64,000 nucleotides of DNA from Acidobacteriota bacterium (GTDB taxonomy: Bacteria > Acidobacteriota > Holophagae > Acanthopleuribacterales > Acanthopleuribacteraceae): the NCBI GenBank assembly GCA_020637335.1, contig JACJWC010000019.1, positions 30,840 to 94,839 of the forward strand. Reading direction: 5' to 3'. Both the position numbers and the translations under genes were made by a program. The notes beneath the pieces were generated by a model. It was not told the DNA's origin, ran no database searches, and worked only from the letters and a program-made list of their open reading frames with translations. Positions 32,814 through 43,207 of this stretch are shown piece by piece (within the stretch, counting starts at the first letter, position 1; every line of letters begins with the position of its first letter).

Positions 32814-35006
32814 ATGACAAACGGGCCAACTCAAACCCAATTTCGCTTTCAATCGCGTTGGGTAACACAGGTTGGCGCCTTGGTCATGTTCTTTTTCCTG
32901 AGCTCGGCAGCATTTGGTCAAGAGGTTGAAAACGACCTATTAGCCTTAAAACTGGAAGATTTGTTGAATTTGGAGGTGGTATCGGCAACCCGAGGCAAAG
33001 CGGCATTGCGCGAGGCACCCGTGCCGATATCGGTGGTGCTGCACAAGGAGATTGAAACGTCCGAATTATGGGATTTACCCACCCTTTTGGCGCGCCTTCC
33101 CGAGGTAGATGTCCTGCACATTTCGCGATCCCAACCTGAAGTTTCATTGGCCGGGAAAGGGATTGTTTTTAACCGCCGGGTTCTGGTCCTGACCGATGGA
33201 CGAACGGAATACAACGACGTTTTTGGGACTACTTTTTGGCAGGCGTTGGCCGTCCTCAACCCAGAAATCAAACAGGTTGAAGTTGTGCGCGGCCCTGCAA
33301 GTTCTGTGTTTGGGGCCAATGCTTTCGGAGGTGTCATCAATATCATCACCCGGGAACCGGGCAGCTCCGAAAAACAAGTTCAGCTGAGTGGCGGCACGGC
33401 AAATCAACGCGAGGGCGCTTTTGTATGGGACGGCACCCTTCAGCGTCACGGACTGCGCATCAGTGCAGGATATAACGCGGCTGACCGGCTTGGGGACCCC
33501 GTATTTTTCGAGGGTTTCAATCGGTTTTCCACGCACAACAATGTTGACGAATCATCTGATCGGCTCGGCATCACGCGCTGGTCAGTTGCCTGGCAAATGA
33601 GCCCCAATCCAGATTGGAAGCTATCGGCCCAGTGGCGCCAGGCCAATGGTTTTTTGGCCTTGTTGGCGCAGCCGGGATTACCACGCGCGCCTTGGGCGAT
33701 TGAGCAATCCGGTCAATTGTTTAAGGCCCAAAATCAAGGGTGGGTCCCCGGTTCCTTGAGTTGGACCTTGTACCGCAACGAATTCCAATATGGCACCGAT
33801 CTTCTGCCTGCGGCAGTTCAGCTTGAAGCGTTTAGACCCGATTTGCGAAATCCAGACGATCGTGATGGCCTGTATTTTTTTCCCTCACTGGTCCGACCCG
33901 GTCACTTTGAGGGAGTTGCCAAAACCTGGGACAGCACTTTGCAGTGGGAAGGCAGTCCGGAACGGTCCTGGAGTTGGGTCATGGGTTTGGAATACCGCTC
34001 CATCGACCATCAAGGCGATTTTTTGCCCACATCAGAGCCACAGGCACTTCGAGGCGAATCCCTGGTGGCCAATGCACACAAATCGATCCTTTCTGGTTTC
34101 GCCAATGTGCAAGGCCGCAGCACGGAGCACAAGTGGTTGTGGAATTTGGGCTTGCGTTATGACCATGATGATCAAACCGAATCGGACTGGAGCTACAATG
34201 CCAGCCTGCAATGGACACCGCAAACCGACCATCGACTGCAAATCATCCATCGACGGGCCTTCCGCGCACCCAGCATTTTTGAATTACACGCCCAGCTCTT
34301 CCTGCAGGTGCCGCACCAAAACCATGCGGTACGTTATGAAGGCAACCCGCAACTGGAGAACGAAACCATTTCAGCAACGGACTTGATTTACGATTGGTGG
34401 CATGGGAACCAGCAATGGAAAATAGAGGTTTTCCGAGAGGACTATGACAAGTTAATCGGAAACCCCGATTCAGGTATCTTAGATGAGATCGAATTTGACC
34501 CAACCACCGAGCAATTCACCACGACAACAACGTTTCAAAATTTGGCATCGGCCCACATGTGGGGTTCGCAATTAACTTGGCGTTATAAACCCAACGACGC
34601 CTGTGGTTTAAACTCCAGCCTGAGATATGCGCGGCCAGAACAGCTCAACACTCTTAGTGGCGAGCTTTTTCTGACCCCAAGATGGAAGTTCAACACGGCG
34701 TTCACTTATCAATCGCCAGGCAGATACGAATGCTACCTGGAAGCGTTATGGATAGATCGAACCCGCGATTCGGAATTGGAAGAAGAATCGCTTTCCGCCG
34801 CTTTTAGCCGGGAAAACTTGGGCGAGTCCACCTTGCTTAACGCGTCCCTGATGTGGGTTTTGCAAAAACAATGGCGATTGCGGGTCCAAGTTTGGAATCT
34901 TCTGGATGAAGATCAGCCAGATTATTTCGAGTACGATGCCGTTCTCAGCGGGGTCGGCGAGCAACGCGGCCGAATCTGGCAAGCCGGCATCCAATGGAAA
35001 ATGTAG
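32814..35006 (+). CDS. TonB-dependent outer-membrane receptor, copy 1
   Basis: A 730-residue protein with a signal sequence (hydrophobic ~22-38, ending SSAAFGQE), a plug domain (VPISVVLHKEI, LLARLPEVDVL, VEVVRGPASSVFGANAFGGVINIIT) and a C-terminal 22-strand barrel ending in an aromatic-rich strand (WQAGIQWKM). TonB-dependent receptors import siderophores, cobalamin, sugars or peptides; the substrate cannot be read here. The start ATG 32814 has AGGGA upstream. It is a tandem paralogue of the next gene. Confidence 0.93.
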   Translation: MTNGPTQTQFRFQSRWVTQVGALVMFFFLSSAAFGQEVENDLLALKLEDLLNLEVVSATRGKAALREAPVPISVVLHKEIETSELWDLPTLLARLPEVDVLHISRSQPEVSLAGKGIVFNRRVLVLTDGRTEYNDVFGTTFWQALAVLNPEIKQVEVVRGPASSVFGANAFGGVINIITREPGSSEKQVQLSGGTANQREGAFVWDGTLQRHGLRISAGYNAADRLGDPVFFEGFNRFSTHNNVDESSDRLGITRWSVAWQMSPNPDWKLSAQWRQANGFLALLAQPGLPRAPWAIEQSGQLFKAQNQGWVPGSLSWTLYRNEFQYGTDLLPAAVQLEAFRPDLRNPDDRDGLYFFPSLVRPGHFEGVAKTWDSTLQWEGSPERSWSWVMGLEYRSIDHQGDFLPTSEPQALRGESLVANAHKSILSGFANVQGRSTEHKWLWNLGLRYDHDDQTESDWSYNASLQWTPQTDHRLQIIHRRAFRAPSIFELHAQLFLQVPHQNHAVRYEGNPQLENETISATDLIYDWWHGNQQWKIEVFREDYDKLIGNPDSGILDEIEFDPTTEQFTTTTTFQNLASAHMWGSQLTWRYKPNDACGLNSSLRYARPEQLNTLSGELFLTPRWKFNTAFTYQSPGRYECYLEALWIDRTRDSELEEESLSAAFSRENLGESTLLNASLMWVLQKQWRLRVQVWNLLDEDQPDYFEYDAVLSGVGEQRGRIWQAGIQWKM

Positions 35007-35327
35007 GCAAAAGCGTTCATTTTTCGGACGGCCTTTGGTGCCGAAAATTACATAATTTAATGAGGAAAAGTGGCGGTGTTGGCCCAGGTCCGACGGAGCA
35101 AAATAAAAAAAATATCCGGGCACTTATTAATCGAAAAAAAAAGGCCGATAAGTTTAGGGAAATCACTTCAAACAAGTCAACTGTCAAAACACCCGTAGTG
35201 TATTCCAATTTAACAACTTATACCTTCCCGCTTCCCAAGATGACAAGGCCCTTCCGTTTTTCCATTACGGCTAGCGCTCCTGTCAAAAAAACCTGACCCA
35301 ATCAAGCGCACATGGAGAGGTGTTGTG
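35007..35327 (+). other. Gap between the two TonB-dependent receptor genes
   Basis: About 320 bp without a credible gene. The sequence is AT-rich with several poly-A runs (around 35101-35150). No convincing terminator, repeat or RNA gene is seen. GGAGAGG at 35314-35320 is the ribosome binding site of the next gene. Confidence 0.6.
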
Positions 35328-37478
35328 ATGCGTTTAATGATGCTTATTGCCTATTTATGGGCCCAGAATGGTTTTTCCCAAGAACAGGAGGAGCCGCCCC
35401 AAGACACAAAAGCTGAAGTTATCGATGTCTTAAATGTTGTCGTCATTTCAGGCACCCGAGCAGAGTCCAAACTGAGTGATTCACCTGTGCCCGTTTCAGT
35501 TGTTACCAACAAAGAAATCCAGAACGCGGGCCAAACCGATATTCCCGGCCTCCTGGCCAGACTGCCTGAGGTTGACCTGTTGCGGATTGGCCGCTCCCAA
35601 ACCGAAGTTTCTCTTCGCGGAAAAGGGATTACTTTTAATCGACGCCTGTTGGTCCTCACAAATAACCGCACAGAATATAACGATTTGTTTGGCACTACTT
35701 TTTGGCATGCCATGGCCTTAAATCCCATGGATATCGACCGCATCGAAGTGGTGCGGGGTCCGGCCAGCGCGCTGTTCGGAGCCAACGCATTTTCCGGTGT
35801 CGTTAATATCATCACAAAATCAGCCGAAACCAATAGTCTGACATTTCAGGCCTCCGGCGGGACACACGCCAATGCCCAAGCCCAAGCCGCTTTTGAAAAA
35901 GTAACTGTAGGCAGTGGCTTTCGGGTCAGCGCCGGTTACGAGCAAGCCGATTCCTATGAATCCGATGTATTTTTCCAAGGTTTCAATCACTACTCGACTA
36001 CCAATAATTTGGTCCGCAATGAGGACAGCCTGGAAATGGGCCGAATCAATGGTCAATGGGTCTGGAAACCCAACAATGAAATGATCCTCAAAACAGAAGT
36101 CGCCTATGCGGATGGCCAAATTGAGGTAATTCCGCAACCCGGCCTGCCAAGAGCGCCATGGGATGTACAAAAACTCGATTTAATCGCTGATTTCCAGTGG
36201 CAAGTTGCAGATGCCTGGTCCCTTCAATTCCTGGGCTATCGCAATGAATTTCAATACAGCACGGAGCTCTTGCCCTCTTCGACCAGCCTCACCGCCTATC
36301 GGCCCGACCCAGACAACCCAAATTCAAATGATGGTCGCTACTTTTTCCCAGCGCTCAACAATCCCGGCCTTTTTGATGGCAAAGTGGAAACCCTCGATGG
36401 CACTTTACAATTTGTTGGTGATGCGCTTTTTGGCAACCTGAAATGGGTTGCCGGTGCGGAATATCGCAAGATAGATCATCAAGGCACATTTCAACCCGAA
36501 GAAAACAGTCCGGTTGAAGGGGCGTCTTTGGTGGCGAACACGGATAAAAACATCACCTCGTTTTTCGGCAATATTACCTACCGCCTGCTATCTGACCGCT
36601 GGCTCATTGGCCTGGGGTACCGCAATGATCACGATTCCACGACTGGCGGGGATTATGGCTATACGGCCAGTCTGAATTATTACCCTCAAGAACACATGTA
36701 TTTTCGACTTTCACAACGGCGTGCCTTTCGGGCACCTAGTCTGTTTGAACTCTTCAGCCAGGTAACGGTCAATGTGCCCAACCAAAACCATTCGGTCCGA
36801 TTTATCGGCAATCCCGAACTGGAAAATGAGGCTATTGAGTCGATCGACCTGAGTTGGACGACCACTTACGAGGCCTGGCAAATCCAGATGGAAGTGTTCC
36901 GCGAAAAATATAAAGGGCTGATCGGAAACCCAGATTCGGGCATTTTAGAAGACATCGAATTTGATCCGGTCACCCAACAATTTACGACCACAACCACTTT
37001 CCAGAACTTGGCTGACGCGGATAGTTGGGGCGCCCAGATCGGGTTGTTTTGGCGCATTAACCCCAAGTTTCGGCTCAATAGCAACCTGCGTTATGAAAAA
37101 CCAGATGGGCTCAACGACCTATCGGGTGAAACGTTTTTCACCCCGCAATGGAAAGCTGTTTTGGGCGCGACCTACCGTTTTACGGAGTTTTGGCAACTCT
37201 ACATGGAAGACCTGTATGTTGGCAAAACCAAGGACGCAGAATTGGATCGCGACGATCCGTCCGCCAGTTTTACCCGCTTGAATCAGGAGTCTTACAACCT
37301 GGTCAACCTCAATTTGACCTACCAAATCCCTCGCTTCCAGAGTGTCGCCCTGTACTTTTCGGGTTGGAACATCCTGGATGACACACATGTCGCGTATTAC
37401 GAATTTGACCCCGTTCTTCAAGGCGTTGGCGAAGAATTTGGCCGGGAAATCATGGGAGGAATGACATGGAAATTCTGA
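35328..37478 (+). CDS. TonB-dependent outer-membrane receptor, copy 2
   Basis: A 716-residue paralogue of the preceding receptor. They share long near-identical stretches: PVPVSVVTNKEI, LLARLPEVDLLRI, FNRRLLVLTNNRTEYNDLFG, VVRGPASALFGANAF, RRAFRAPSLFELF, NPDSGILEDIEFDP and FTTTTTFQNLA. The signal peptide is short (MRLMMLIAYLWAQNGFSQE). The start ATG 35328 has GGAGAGG upstream. The 3' end overlaps the next gene by 13 bp, so the receptor and the secreted propeller protein are co-transcribed. Confidence 0.94.
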   Translation: MRLMMLIAYLWAQNGFSQEQEEPPQDTKAEVIDVLNVVVISGTRAESKLSDSPVPVSVVTNKEIQNAGQTDIPGLLARLPEVDLLRIGRSQTEVSLRGKGITFNRRLLVLTNNRTEYNDLFGTTFWHAMALNPMDIDRIEVVRGPASALFGANAFSGVVNIITKSAETNSLTFQASGGTHANAQAQAAFEKVTVGSGFRVSAGYEQADSYESDVFFQGFNHYSTTNNLVRNEDSLEMGRINGQWVWKPNNEMILKTEVAYADGQIEVIPQPGLPRAPWDVQKLDLIADFQWQVADAWSLQFLGYRNEFQYSTELLPSSTSLTAYRPDPDNPNSNDGRYFFPALNNPGLFDGKVETLDGTLQFVGDALFGNLKWVAGAEYRKIDHQGTFQPEENSPVEGASLVANTDKNITSFFGNITYRLLSDRWLIGLGYRNDHDSTTGGDYGYTASLNYYPQEHMYFRLSQRRAFRAPSLFELFSQVTVNVPNQNHSVRFIGNPELENEAIESIDLSWTTTYEAWQIQMEVFREKYKGLIGNPDSGILEDIEFDPVTQQFTTTTTFQNLADADSWGAQIGLFWRINPKFRLNSNLRYEKPDGLNDLSGETFFTPQWKAVLGATYRFTEFWQLYMEDLYVGKTKDAELDRDDPSASFTRLNQESYNLVNLNLTYQIPRFQSVALYFSGWNILDDTHVAYYEFDPVLQGVGEEFGREIMGGMTWKF

Positions 37479-39676
37479 AAAGAATCTCGAGCCTTTTGCT
37501 ATTTTTGGGCGGATCATGCTTTAGCTGGTCACAAGTCGAAGGTTTAACTGTTGCCCCTGGTTTCAGCGCGCGGGTCGTGTGTGAATCGCCTATCCTGCGT
37601 CAACCCGGCGCCATGGACATTGACCCGCTAACCGGTAAACTCTACGTGGACAATACGCTGGGTGACAATGGGCCGGGCGTTGTTCCAGGCCATATCATCG
37701 GCATTGATCCGGCCAGTGGCACTGTGGATGCCAAGCCGCTGATTGCGGTCAGCAACGGGTTCACCCTGAAATTTGCGCCAGACGGAACTCTGTACTTTGC
37801 TGTTCGTAACTTTTTAATCGCCAAGTGGGATCGGACCAAAAACCAGTTCCGAAAATTCGCCATTATCCCCGGTGGCCGCGGCATTTCCATTCTGCCCGAT
37901 GGCTTCTTATTGGTCGGCGAAGGCAGCTATGGCCCTCCCGGTCTGTTTCCCGATTCCCTTTTACGGGTAGATCCCTTTGATGGTTATTTCGCGCCAGTGT
38001 TCCTGCCGGAGGAAGCGACCCAATTTACTGGCACCCTTTACAATGCGCTCTCCTCGGTAGGCTTTGATGGGCAAGGCCGAATCTGGGCTTCGTATAAAGG
38101 CGGTCAAATCATTCGCAAAAACCTGGACGGAAGTTATGAGGAGATCAATACCCGCCACGATTTTATCGGCGGCCTGAACGAACCTCCGCTCTACAGCGTG
38201 CAAGGCTTACTGCTTCAATACGATAATGCGGGCGGAAAACTGTTTGCAGCGGTGGGCGACAAGGTCAGCTTAGTCGCATTTGGGCCAGCCATCACACCCA
38301 GTTTGGTGTCCACGGCCGGCGTTTGTTCCGACGGGAAAACCATCTATTTATCCGGTGACTTCAACAAAATTATCGGGATAACCGCCAATACCAGCAATTT
38401 AACCTCCACATTTGAAACTAATTTTGGCAACGGTACCTTGACCGGAACAATTACCGATGAAACGACCAATGAACCGGTTGGCGATGCACAGGTGGATCTG
38501 GCCAATGGCCTCAAAACCCAAACAGACAGCAATGGGAATTTTCAGTTTGATCAGCTACCTGCTGGCTTATATGAAATGACCATCTCCAAATCCGGTTATT
38601 TAAAGTCCTACGCCACCTTCTCCATCGAGGGCGGAAGCCAACTCAATTTGGAAGCGAAGGCAACGACTGGTCTTCCGACCTGGTTAGCGCCGGGCCTCGA
38701 AGCGATTGTCTGGGCAGGTCCTGAGGAAGGGATCGTTGGTTCCTCGGATGCACGCGAAGATTTTGAGGGCAACATCTTTTCGATGAATATCGATGGGGCC
38801 AACATCACCAAGCATTATCGCGACCCGCAAACGGGACTCCTAACCCACAGCTATGTGTTTGCCTATGGCGCCGGTCTGGCCGGGGCATGGACCATAGACA
38901 GTGATCTAGCAGGCAATGTGTTCTGCTCCAATGGCAATGATGGTGTCTTCAAATTACCGCCGCTGGAAAACGAAGAACCCAATCAACTCACCGCCAACCC
39001 CAACGACCCGACTATCGTGACCAACCAATACGGATCGCGCATGGATATCGCGACGGCACGCGATGTCGACGGGGTGACCATTCTCGCCGATGGGAAAACG
39101 CTCATTATGTCCTCAGGATCAGGTGGGAACGCGACTCTCCCGTGTTTACCCGAGGGATCCATTAACACCCTGCTCAAAATGGACACGCAGTCTTCTGGCT
39201 GTCCGGTGATCATCTCGCATGGGGCAACCTGTGCGGAAGGCGAAACGCTGTTCAACAATCCGGACATTATGCGCAGGGCCGGAAATGAACATGTCCTTGT
39301 CGCCAATCGCGGCGGGAACGTTGCACGTGTTCGCTTAAATGATGGTTGTATCGATTGGTTCATGAAGGGCGATGGTGGGGGCGTTGAACGCCGTCGATTA
39401 GGCTCTTATACCGCGCCAAGCCAAGACCCTCTGGGAACCATTTTCCTGCGGGGCTCGCGATTTGAGCCCTCGGATATGGTGATCCGTATGGTCGATGATC
39501 AAGGCCGTTTGTACCAAGTCGTCGGCGGGACACGCCAAGATTGGGGTGGTCTAGCCTGGCCGGATGCCTCTGCCAACCAATTCATTTATTGTGATGGGCC
39601 GGTGCTGGTCCTGGTTCGTTCCATTGACGGCCGCCCCATCTCGCAAGTCGTACAAGAAAGTGTAACGCCAGAGTGA
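37466..39676 (+). CDS. Secreted beta-propeller protein with carboxypeptidase-regulatory-like insert
   Basis: A 736-residue protein with a signal peptide (ISSLLLFLGGSCFSWSQ). Repeated propeller-like strands follow (GAMDIDPLTGKLYVDNT, LKFAPDGTLYFAV, ISILPDGFLLVG, VGFDGQGRIWASYKGG), reminiscent of SMP-30/NHL families. Around residues 325-400 lies a CarboxypepD_reg-like domain (GTLTGTITDETTNEPVGDAQVDL, then GNFQFDQLPAGLYEMTISKSGY). A second propeller-like half follows. No catalytic residues can be named. Co-translation with the receptor suggests surface capture or processing of its ligand. Confidence 0.72.
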   Translation: MEILKRISSLLLFLGGSCFSWSQVEGLTVAPGFSARVVCESPILRQPGAMDIDPLTGKLYVDNTLGDNGPGVVPGHIIGIDPASGTVDAKPLIAVSNGFTLKFAPDGTLYFAVRNFLIAKWDRTKNQFRKFAIIPGGRGISILPDGFLLVGEGSYGPPGLFPDSLLRVDPFDGYFAPVFLPEEATQFTGTLYNALSSVGFDGQGRIWASYKGGQIIRKNLDGSYEEINTRHDFIGGLNEPPLYSVQGLLLQYDNAGGKLFAAVGDKVSLVAFGPAITPSLVSTAGVCSDGKTIYLSGDFNKIIGITANTSNLTSTFETNFGNGTLTGTITDETTNEPVGDAQVDLANGLKTQTDSNGNFQFDQLPAGLYEMTISKSGYLKSYATFSIEGGSQLNLEAKATTGLPTWLAPGLEAIVWAGPEEGIVGSSDAREDFEGNIFSMNIDGANITKHYRDPQTGLLTHSYVFAYGAGLAGAWTIDSDLAGNVFCSNGNDGVFKLPPLENEEPNQLTANPNDPTIVTNQYGSRMDIATARDVDGVTILADGKTLIMSSGSGGNATLPCLPEGSINTLLKMDTQSSGCPVIISHGATCAEGETLFNNPDIMRRAGNEHVLVANRGGNVARVRLNDGCIDWFMKGDGGGVERRRLGSYTAPSQDPLGTIFLRGSRFEPSDMVIRMVDDQGRLYQVVGGTRQDWGGLAWPDASANQFIYCDGPVLVLVRSIDGRPISQVVQESVTPE

Positions 39677-39684
39677 TCAGTAAA

Positions 39685-39705
39685 GGAGGGGTCAAAAACC
39701 CCTCC
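39685..39705. terminator. Hairpin between convergent genes, weak terminator
   Basis: A perfect 8-bp stem GGAGGGGT/ACCCCTCC with a 5-base CAAAA loop lies 8 bp after the propeller gene stop, before the convergent kinase gene. No good T-run follows on either strand, so termination may be rho-dependent or partial. Confidence 0.5.
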
Positions 39706-39794
39706 AATTGATCTTACACCTCAAGCATTAACAGGATGTCAATGGGCACCGCAAGCTTGATTTCCGCCGAATCGGTCAGGGCCGCGCGCGGATT

Positions 39795-42700
39795 CTATGA
39801 ACGGCCGATGTTAAACAATATGGTTTCAACCAGTTCCTTGACCTTAAAAGGTTTGGAAATATAGTCGTTCATGCCATGTTCCAAAGCCTCTTCGCGATCA
39901 CCGGAAAGGGCATTCGCAGTCATGGCAATTATGGGCAAATGCTCCAATTTCATGACCGTCCGAATGTGTTGGGTGGCCTTGTAACCATCCATTTCTGGCA
40001 TCTGAATATCCATCAGGACAGCATCGAACGGTCCTTCCTCTTCCAACATTTGAATCGCACGAATGCCGTTGGCAGCGACCCACACGGCTGCCCCTTCGCC
40101 CATCAGGATCTTCCGGGCCACCAGTTGGTTAACGGCATTGTCTTCAGTCAGAAGAATACGCAATCCGGCTAGGGGTTGGGGCTCCGAATCGGCATAAGCA
40201 GGAATTTCCGCAGGAGAACCCAATAAATCCTCAGACAGGACACTGCTGACCCCACTTGGTAAAACCGGTTTGCTAATCAATCTCACACTTAGTTCCTGAA
40301 TAGCCCGCTTCTGTACAAACTCCCGGGTGGCGTGCTGGGAATGCAAAAGAACCAATGGAAAGGGCGGAGACCATTTTTCCCGAATGGCATTAAACCAGGC
40401 TAAACAGGACAATTCACCAACGTGGCAATCGACCAGCACAATATCTACTGATTCCTGCGCAACCAACGCGTCAGCTGGATCTTGACTATTGGATAGAAGC
40501 ACCTCAAACCCGAGCCCTGTTAACAAGCGGCAGGTTGATTGTTGAGAGGTAAGGTAGGGATCCACCAACAGGGCCCGCTTACCCTCAAAGCGATTGCCAA
40601 GACTTGTGGGTTTGCCCTCGCAAAAAACAAAGGGCAAATCGAAATAGAATCGACTGCCAAAGCCCACCTGACTTTGGACCGCCAACTGACCTCCCATGAG
40701 TTGAACCAATCGCTGGGTAATGGCCAAACCGAGCCCGGTTCCGCCGAAACGACGCGTTGTCGAGTTTTCGGCCTGAGAAAAGGCGTCAAAAATTTTATCC
40801 AAATGGTCGGATTCAATACCAATCCCGGTGTCCTCGACAATAAAACGCACCTGCACGCCATCATTCAGTTGCGCCAGTAATTCAACTTGGACCAGAACAT
40901 GACCTTTAGTCGTGAATTTCAATGCGTTGCCCGCCAAATTGAGCAGGATTTGTTGCAGGCGAATAGAGTCTCCCTGAAGCGCATTGAGCAGGCGGGGATC
41001 CAAATCAAAGATCAGGTCAACCGGTTTATCCTGAAGCACAACACCCAGTACATTGCTTAAATTGGCCAAAACGGATTCCATTTGGAAAGGATGGTCCTCC
41101 ATCTCCATTTTTCCCGCTTCAATTTTGGAGAAATCCAAAATGTCATTGAGGATATGCAGCAGGGTTTCTGCAGCGCTTAAGGTTTTCGCTACGTATTCAC
41201 TTTGCTCCTGATCCAGATTCATTTTTTTGAGCAGGTAAAGCAGGCCAATAATGGCATTCATCGGCGTGCGGATCTCATGGCTCATATTGGCCAGGAAATA
41301 GGATTTGGCGCGAGAGGCCTCTTCCGCCTTGGTCTTGGCGATTTGCAGGCTGCGCTCGTACTCCTTCCGTTCCGTAATTCGGCTGATTTGGGCGATGAAA
41401 TACTTCAACTCATTTTGTGCATCGACCACGCCAGAAACGGCCAACAAAACCCATTCGATGTGTCCATCGGAATGGAAATAGCGCTTTTCCATTTGATACG
41501 CGTTGCGTTTGCGTTCAATGACTTCCAAAACCAGAGCCAGGTCGGCATCCAGATCGTGGGGATGGGTGATTTCCTGAAAGGTTTTGGCCAATAGGGTTTC
41601 AGGGTCATAACCCACAATGTCGCAAAGGGCCCGATTGACCTGGACAAATTTGCCCTCACGGGACACGATGGCCATCCCAATCGCGGCGTAATCAAAAGCG
41701 TTGCGAAACTTTTGTTCGGCCTCCATGAGCGCGTTTTCCCGTTCAATGCGTTCGGTAATATCTTCATTGGTCCCGACCAACCAACGTTCGTCACCTTCAG
41801 TCCGCAGAATGGCACGCGCTTGAATAATGCGAATGCCCTGCGGGTGTCGGATACGGTAAACATTTTCTAAAGCTTGGCCAGTCTCTATAGTGAGCGCAAC
41901 AGATTCACGCGCCTTTTCCAGGTCCTCAGGCACGACACTTGCCGTCCATACCGCCTCGTTGGGACTGACATCGGGATGAATGCCAAAAATGCGGAATACA
42001 TTCTCGTCCCACTGCAGCCGATTGGTTTCAATTTCCCATTCCCAAACGCCTACGTTGGCTGCTTGGGTCGCCAATTTGAGTCGCGTTTCACTTTCGCGAA
42101 TACGCCGACTTTCCTGGTATAACTTTCGCGCCAATTCTTTCTGGCGCTTTTGCAGCAACAACAAACCAAAAAATCCAAGCAGAAAAATGGCAGAGAACAC
42201 CGCTAATTGCTGTTTAAACTCGAGCCGCCTAAATTTGAGGACCTCGGCAGTGCTCCGACCCATGGCTGACAAAACGGGTGCTTCTTGCCCAATCCTAGGC
42301 TCCAGAATCTGGATGCTTACTAGGGTCGCTGGCGTTAAGGGCGAAAACACACGAATCTCATCGTTTGTTGGGTTGGCCAATAGGCCAGTTTTAGACCACT
42401 CCACCATTTGGCCTTCTAACAAACGGTTCGGCGGCAGGGACAAAATGCCGAACTCAGAAGGTACCCCTATGGCTGACAAAACATCCGGATGGTGTTTTAC
42501 TGAGCGCAGTGTTTCTTCCAAATCCATACGATCCCACTCCAGCACTACAAGATGAGGGATTCCTAAGGTTTGAGTTCGTGCAAGATAAATTTGGAGGTTT
42601 GCGTCCTTTTCCACCCCAAAAATGAAATCGCCCAGAGCAGATCGATTCCAAACCCGATTGAACCATTCTGTTTTTGACCACCGAATTTCTGAATCCGGAT

Positions 42701-43037
42701 TACTGCACACTAAAATTTGGCCATCACTAGCGTAAATACACGCACTCTTTAATTGAGGAACCAACTGGACCAATGCCGCTAAAGCCTTTTGGTTTAAGGA
42801 TTCGGGTGTTGTGGTTTCGATTTGCGCAAACACCCGATTAAAGGTACGCGTTTGATTGTGGAAAACTTGGTTAACCGCATGGTTTTGCGCGTTAAGGCGC
42901 TCCTGTTCACGGCCCAGGGTACCTTTTACCGCGCTGTTCCAATTACGGCCCAATGCCGCAAAAACCAGGACCAACAAGAAAAAAAACAAAAGCCAAAAAC
43001 CGCGAAGTGATCGCGATTGGATAAGTCTGTTGGGCAA
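39795..43037 (-). CDS. Hybrid histidine kinase with periplasmic sensor, two PAS and two receiver domains
   Basis: A 1080-residue protein. Transmembrane helices at ~12-30 and ~277-297 bracket a periplasmic sensor. PAS domains follow at ~320-430 and ~445-565, then HisKA (FLANMSHEIRTPMNAIIGLL), HATPase (LQQILLNLAGNALKFT, DTGIGI, GTGLGL), a first receiver-like domain and a canonical second receiver (LLTEDN, AVLMDIQMPEMDG, AMTANAL, ISKPF). The first receiver keeps an Asp in IVLVDCHV, but its acidic pair is altered (ALLVDPYLT). The start is TTG 43037, with AGGAGG close upstream. It is a BarA-like architecture without HPt. Its partner is unknown. Confidence 0.9.
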   Translation of the reverse strand: MPNRLIQSRSLRGFWLLFFFLLVLVFAALGRNWNSAVKGTLGREQERLNAQNHAVNQVFHNQTRTFNRVFAQIETTTPESLNQKALAALVQLVPQLKSACIYASDGQILVCSNPDSEIRWSKTEWFNRVWNRSALGDFIFGVEKDANLQIYLARTQTLGIPHLVVLEWDRMDLEETLRSVKHHPDVLSAIGVPSEFGILSLPPNRLLEGQMVEWSKTGLLANPTNDEIRVFSPLTPATLVSIQILEPRIGQEAPVLSAMGRSTAEVLKFRRLEFKQQLAVFSAIFLLGFFGLLLLQKRQKELARKLYQESRRIRESETRLKLATQAANVGVWEWEIETNRLQWDENVFRIFGIHPDVSPNEAVWTASVVPEDLEKARESVALTIETGQALENVYRIRHPQGIRIIQARAILRTEGDERWLVGTNEDITERIERENALMEAEQKFRNAFDYAAIGMAIVSREGKFVQVNRALCDIVGYDPETLLAKTFQEITHPHDLDADLALVLEVIERKRNAYQMEKRYFHSDGHIEWVLLAVSGVVDAQNELKYFIAQISRITERKEYERSLQIAKTKAEEASRAKSYFLANMSHEIRTPMNAIIGLLYLLKKMNLDQEQSEYVAKTLSAAETLLHILNDILDFSKIEAGKMEMEDHPFQMESVLANLSNVLGVVLQDKPVDLIFDLDPRLLNALQGDSIRLQQILLNLAGNALKFTTKGHVLVQVELLAQLNDGVQVRFIVEDTGIGIESDHLDKIFDAFSQAENSTTRRFGGTGLGLAITQRLVQLMGGQLAVQSQVGFGSRFYFDLPFVFCEGKPTSLGNRFEGKRALLVDPYLTSQQSTCRLLTGLGFEVLLSNSQDPADALVAQESVDIVLVDCHVGELSCLAWFNAIREKWSPPFPLVLLHSQHATREFVQKRAIQELSVRLISKPVLPSGVSSVLSEDLLGSPAEIPAYADSEPQPLAGLRILLTEDNAVNQLVARKILMGEGAAVWVAANGIRAIQMLEEEGPFDAVLMDIQMPEMDGYKATQHIRTVMKLEHLPIIAMTANALSGDREEALEHGMNDYISKPFKVKELVETILFNIGRS

Positions 43038-43207
43038 AGGGCCTCCTCAGATCCCCATCGTCAAATCAAAAGAAATTCATTAGGTTGTAGAAAGACCTCG
43101 ATAACTATTTGGTTAATGAAGCGTGCAGATTATTGTCAACAATAGACTGCAACGTTCCACGCCTTAATGCGTAAGCATTTAGGACTCAACCCATCGCGGA
43201 GGATCCA

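Noticed and set aside
33790..34386. Plus-strand 198-codon open frame inside the first TonB-dependent receptor
   Set aside because: Overlaps a clearly coding receptor in another frame and shows no family signal.
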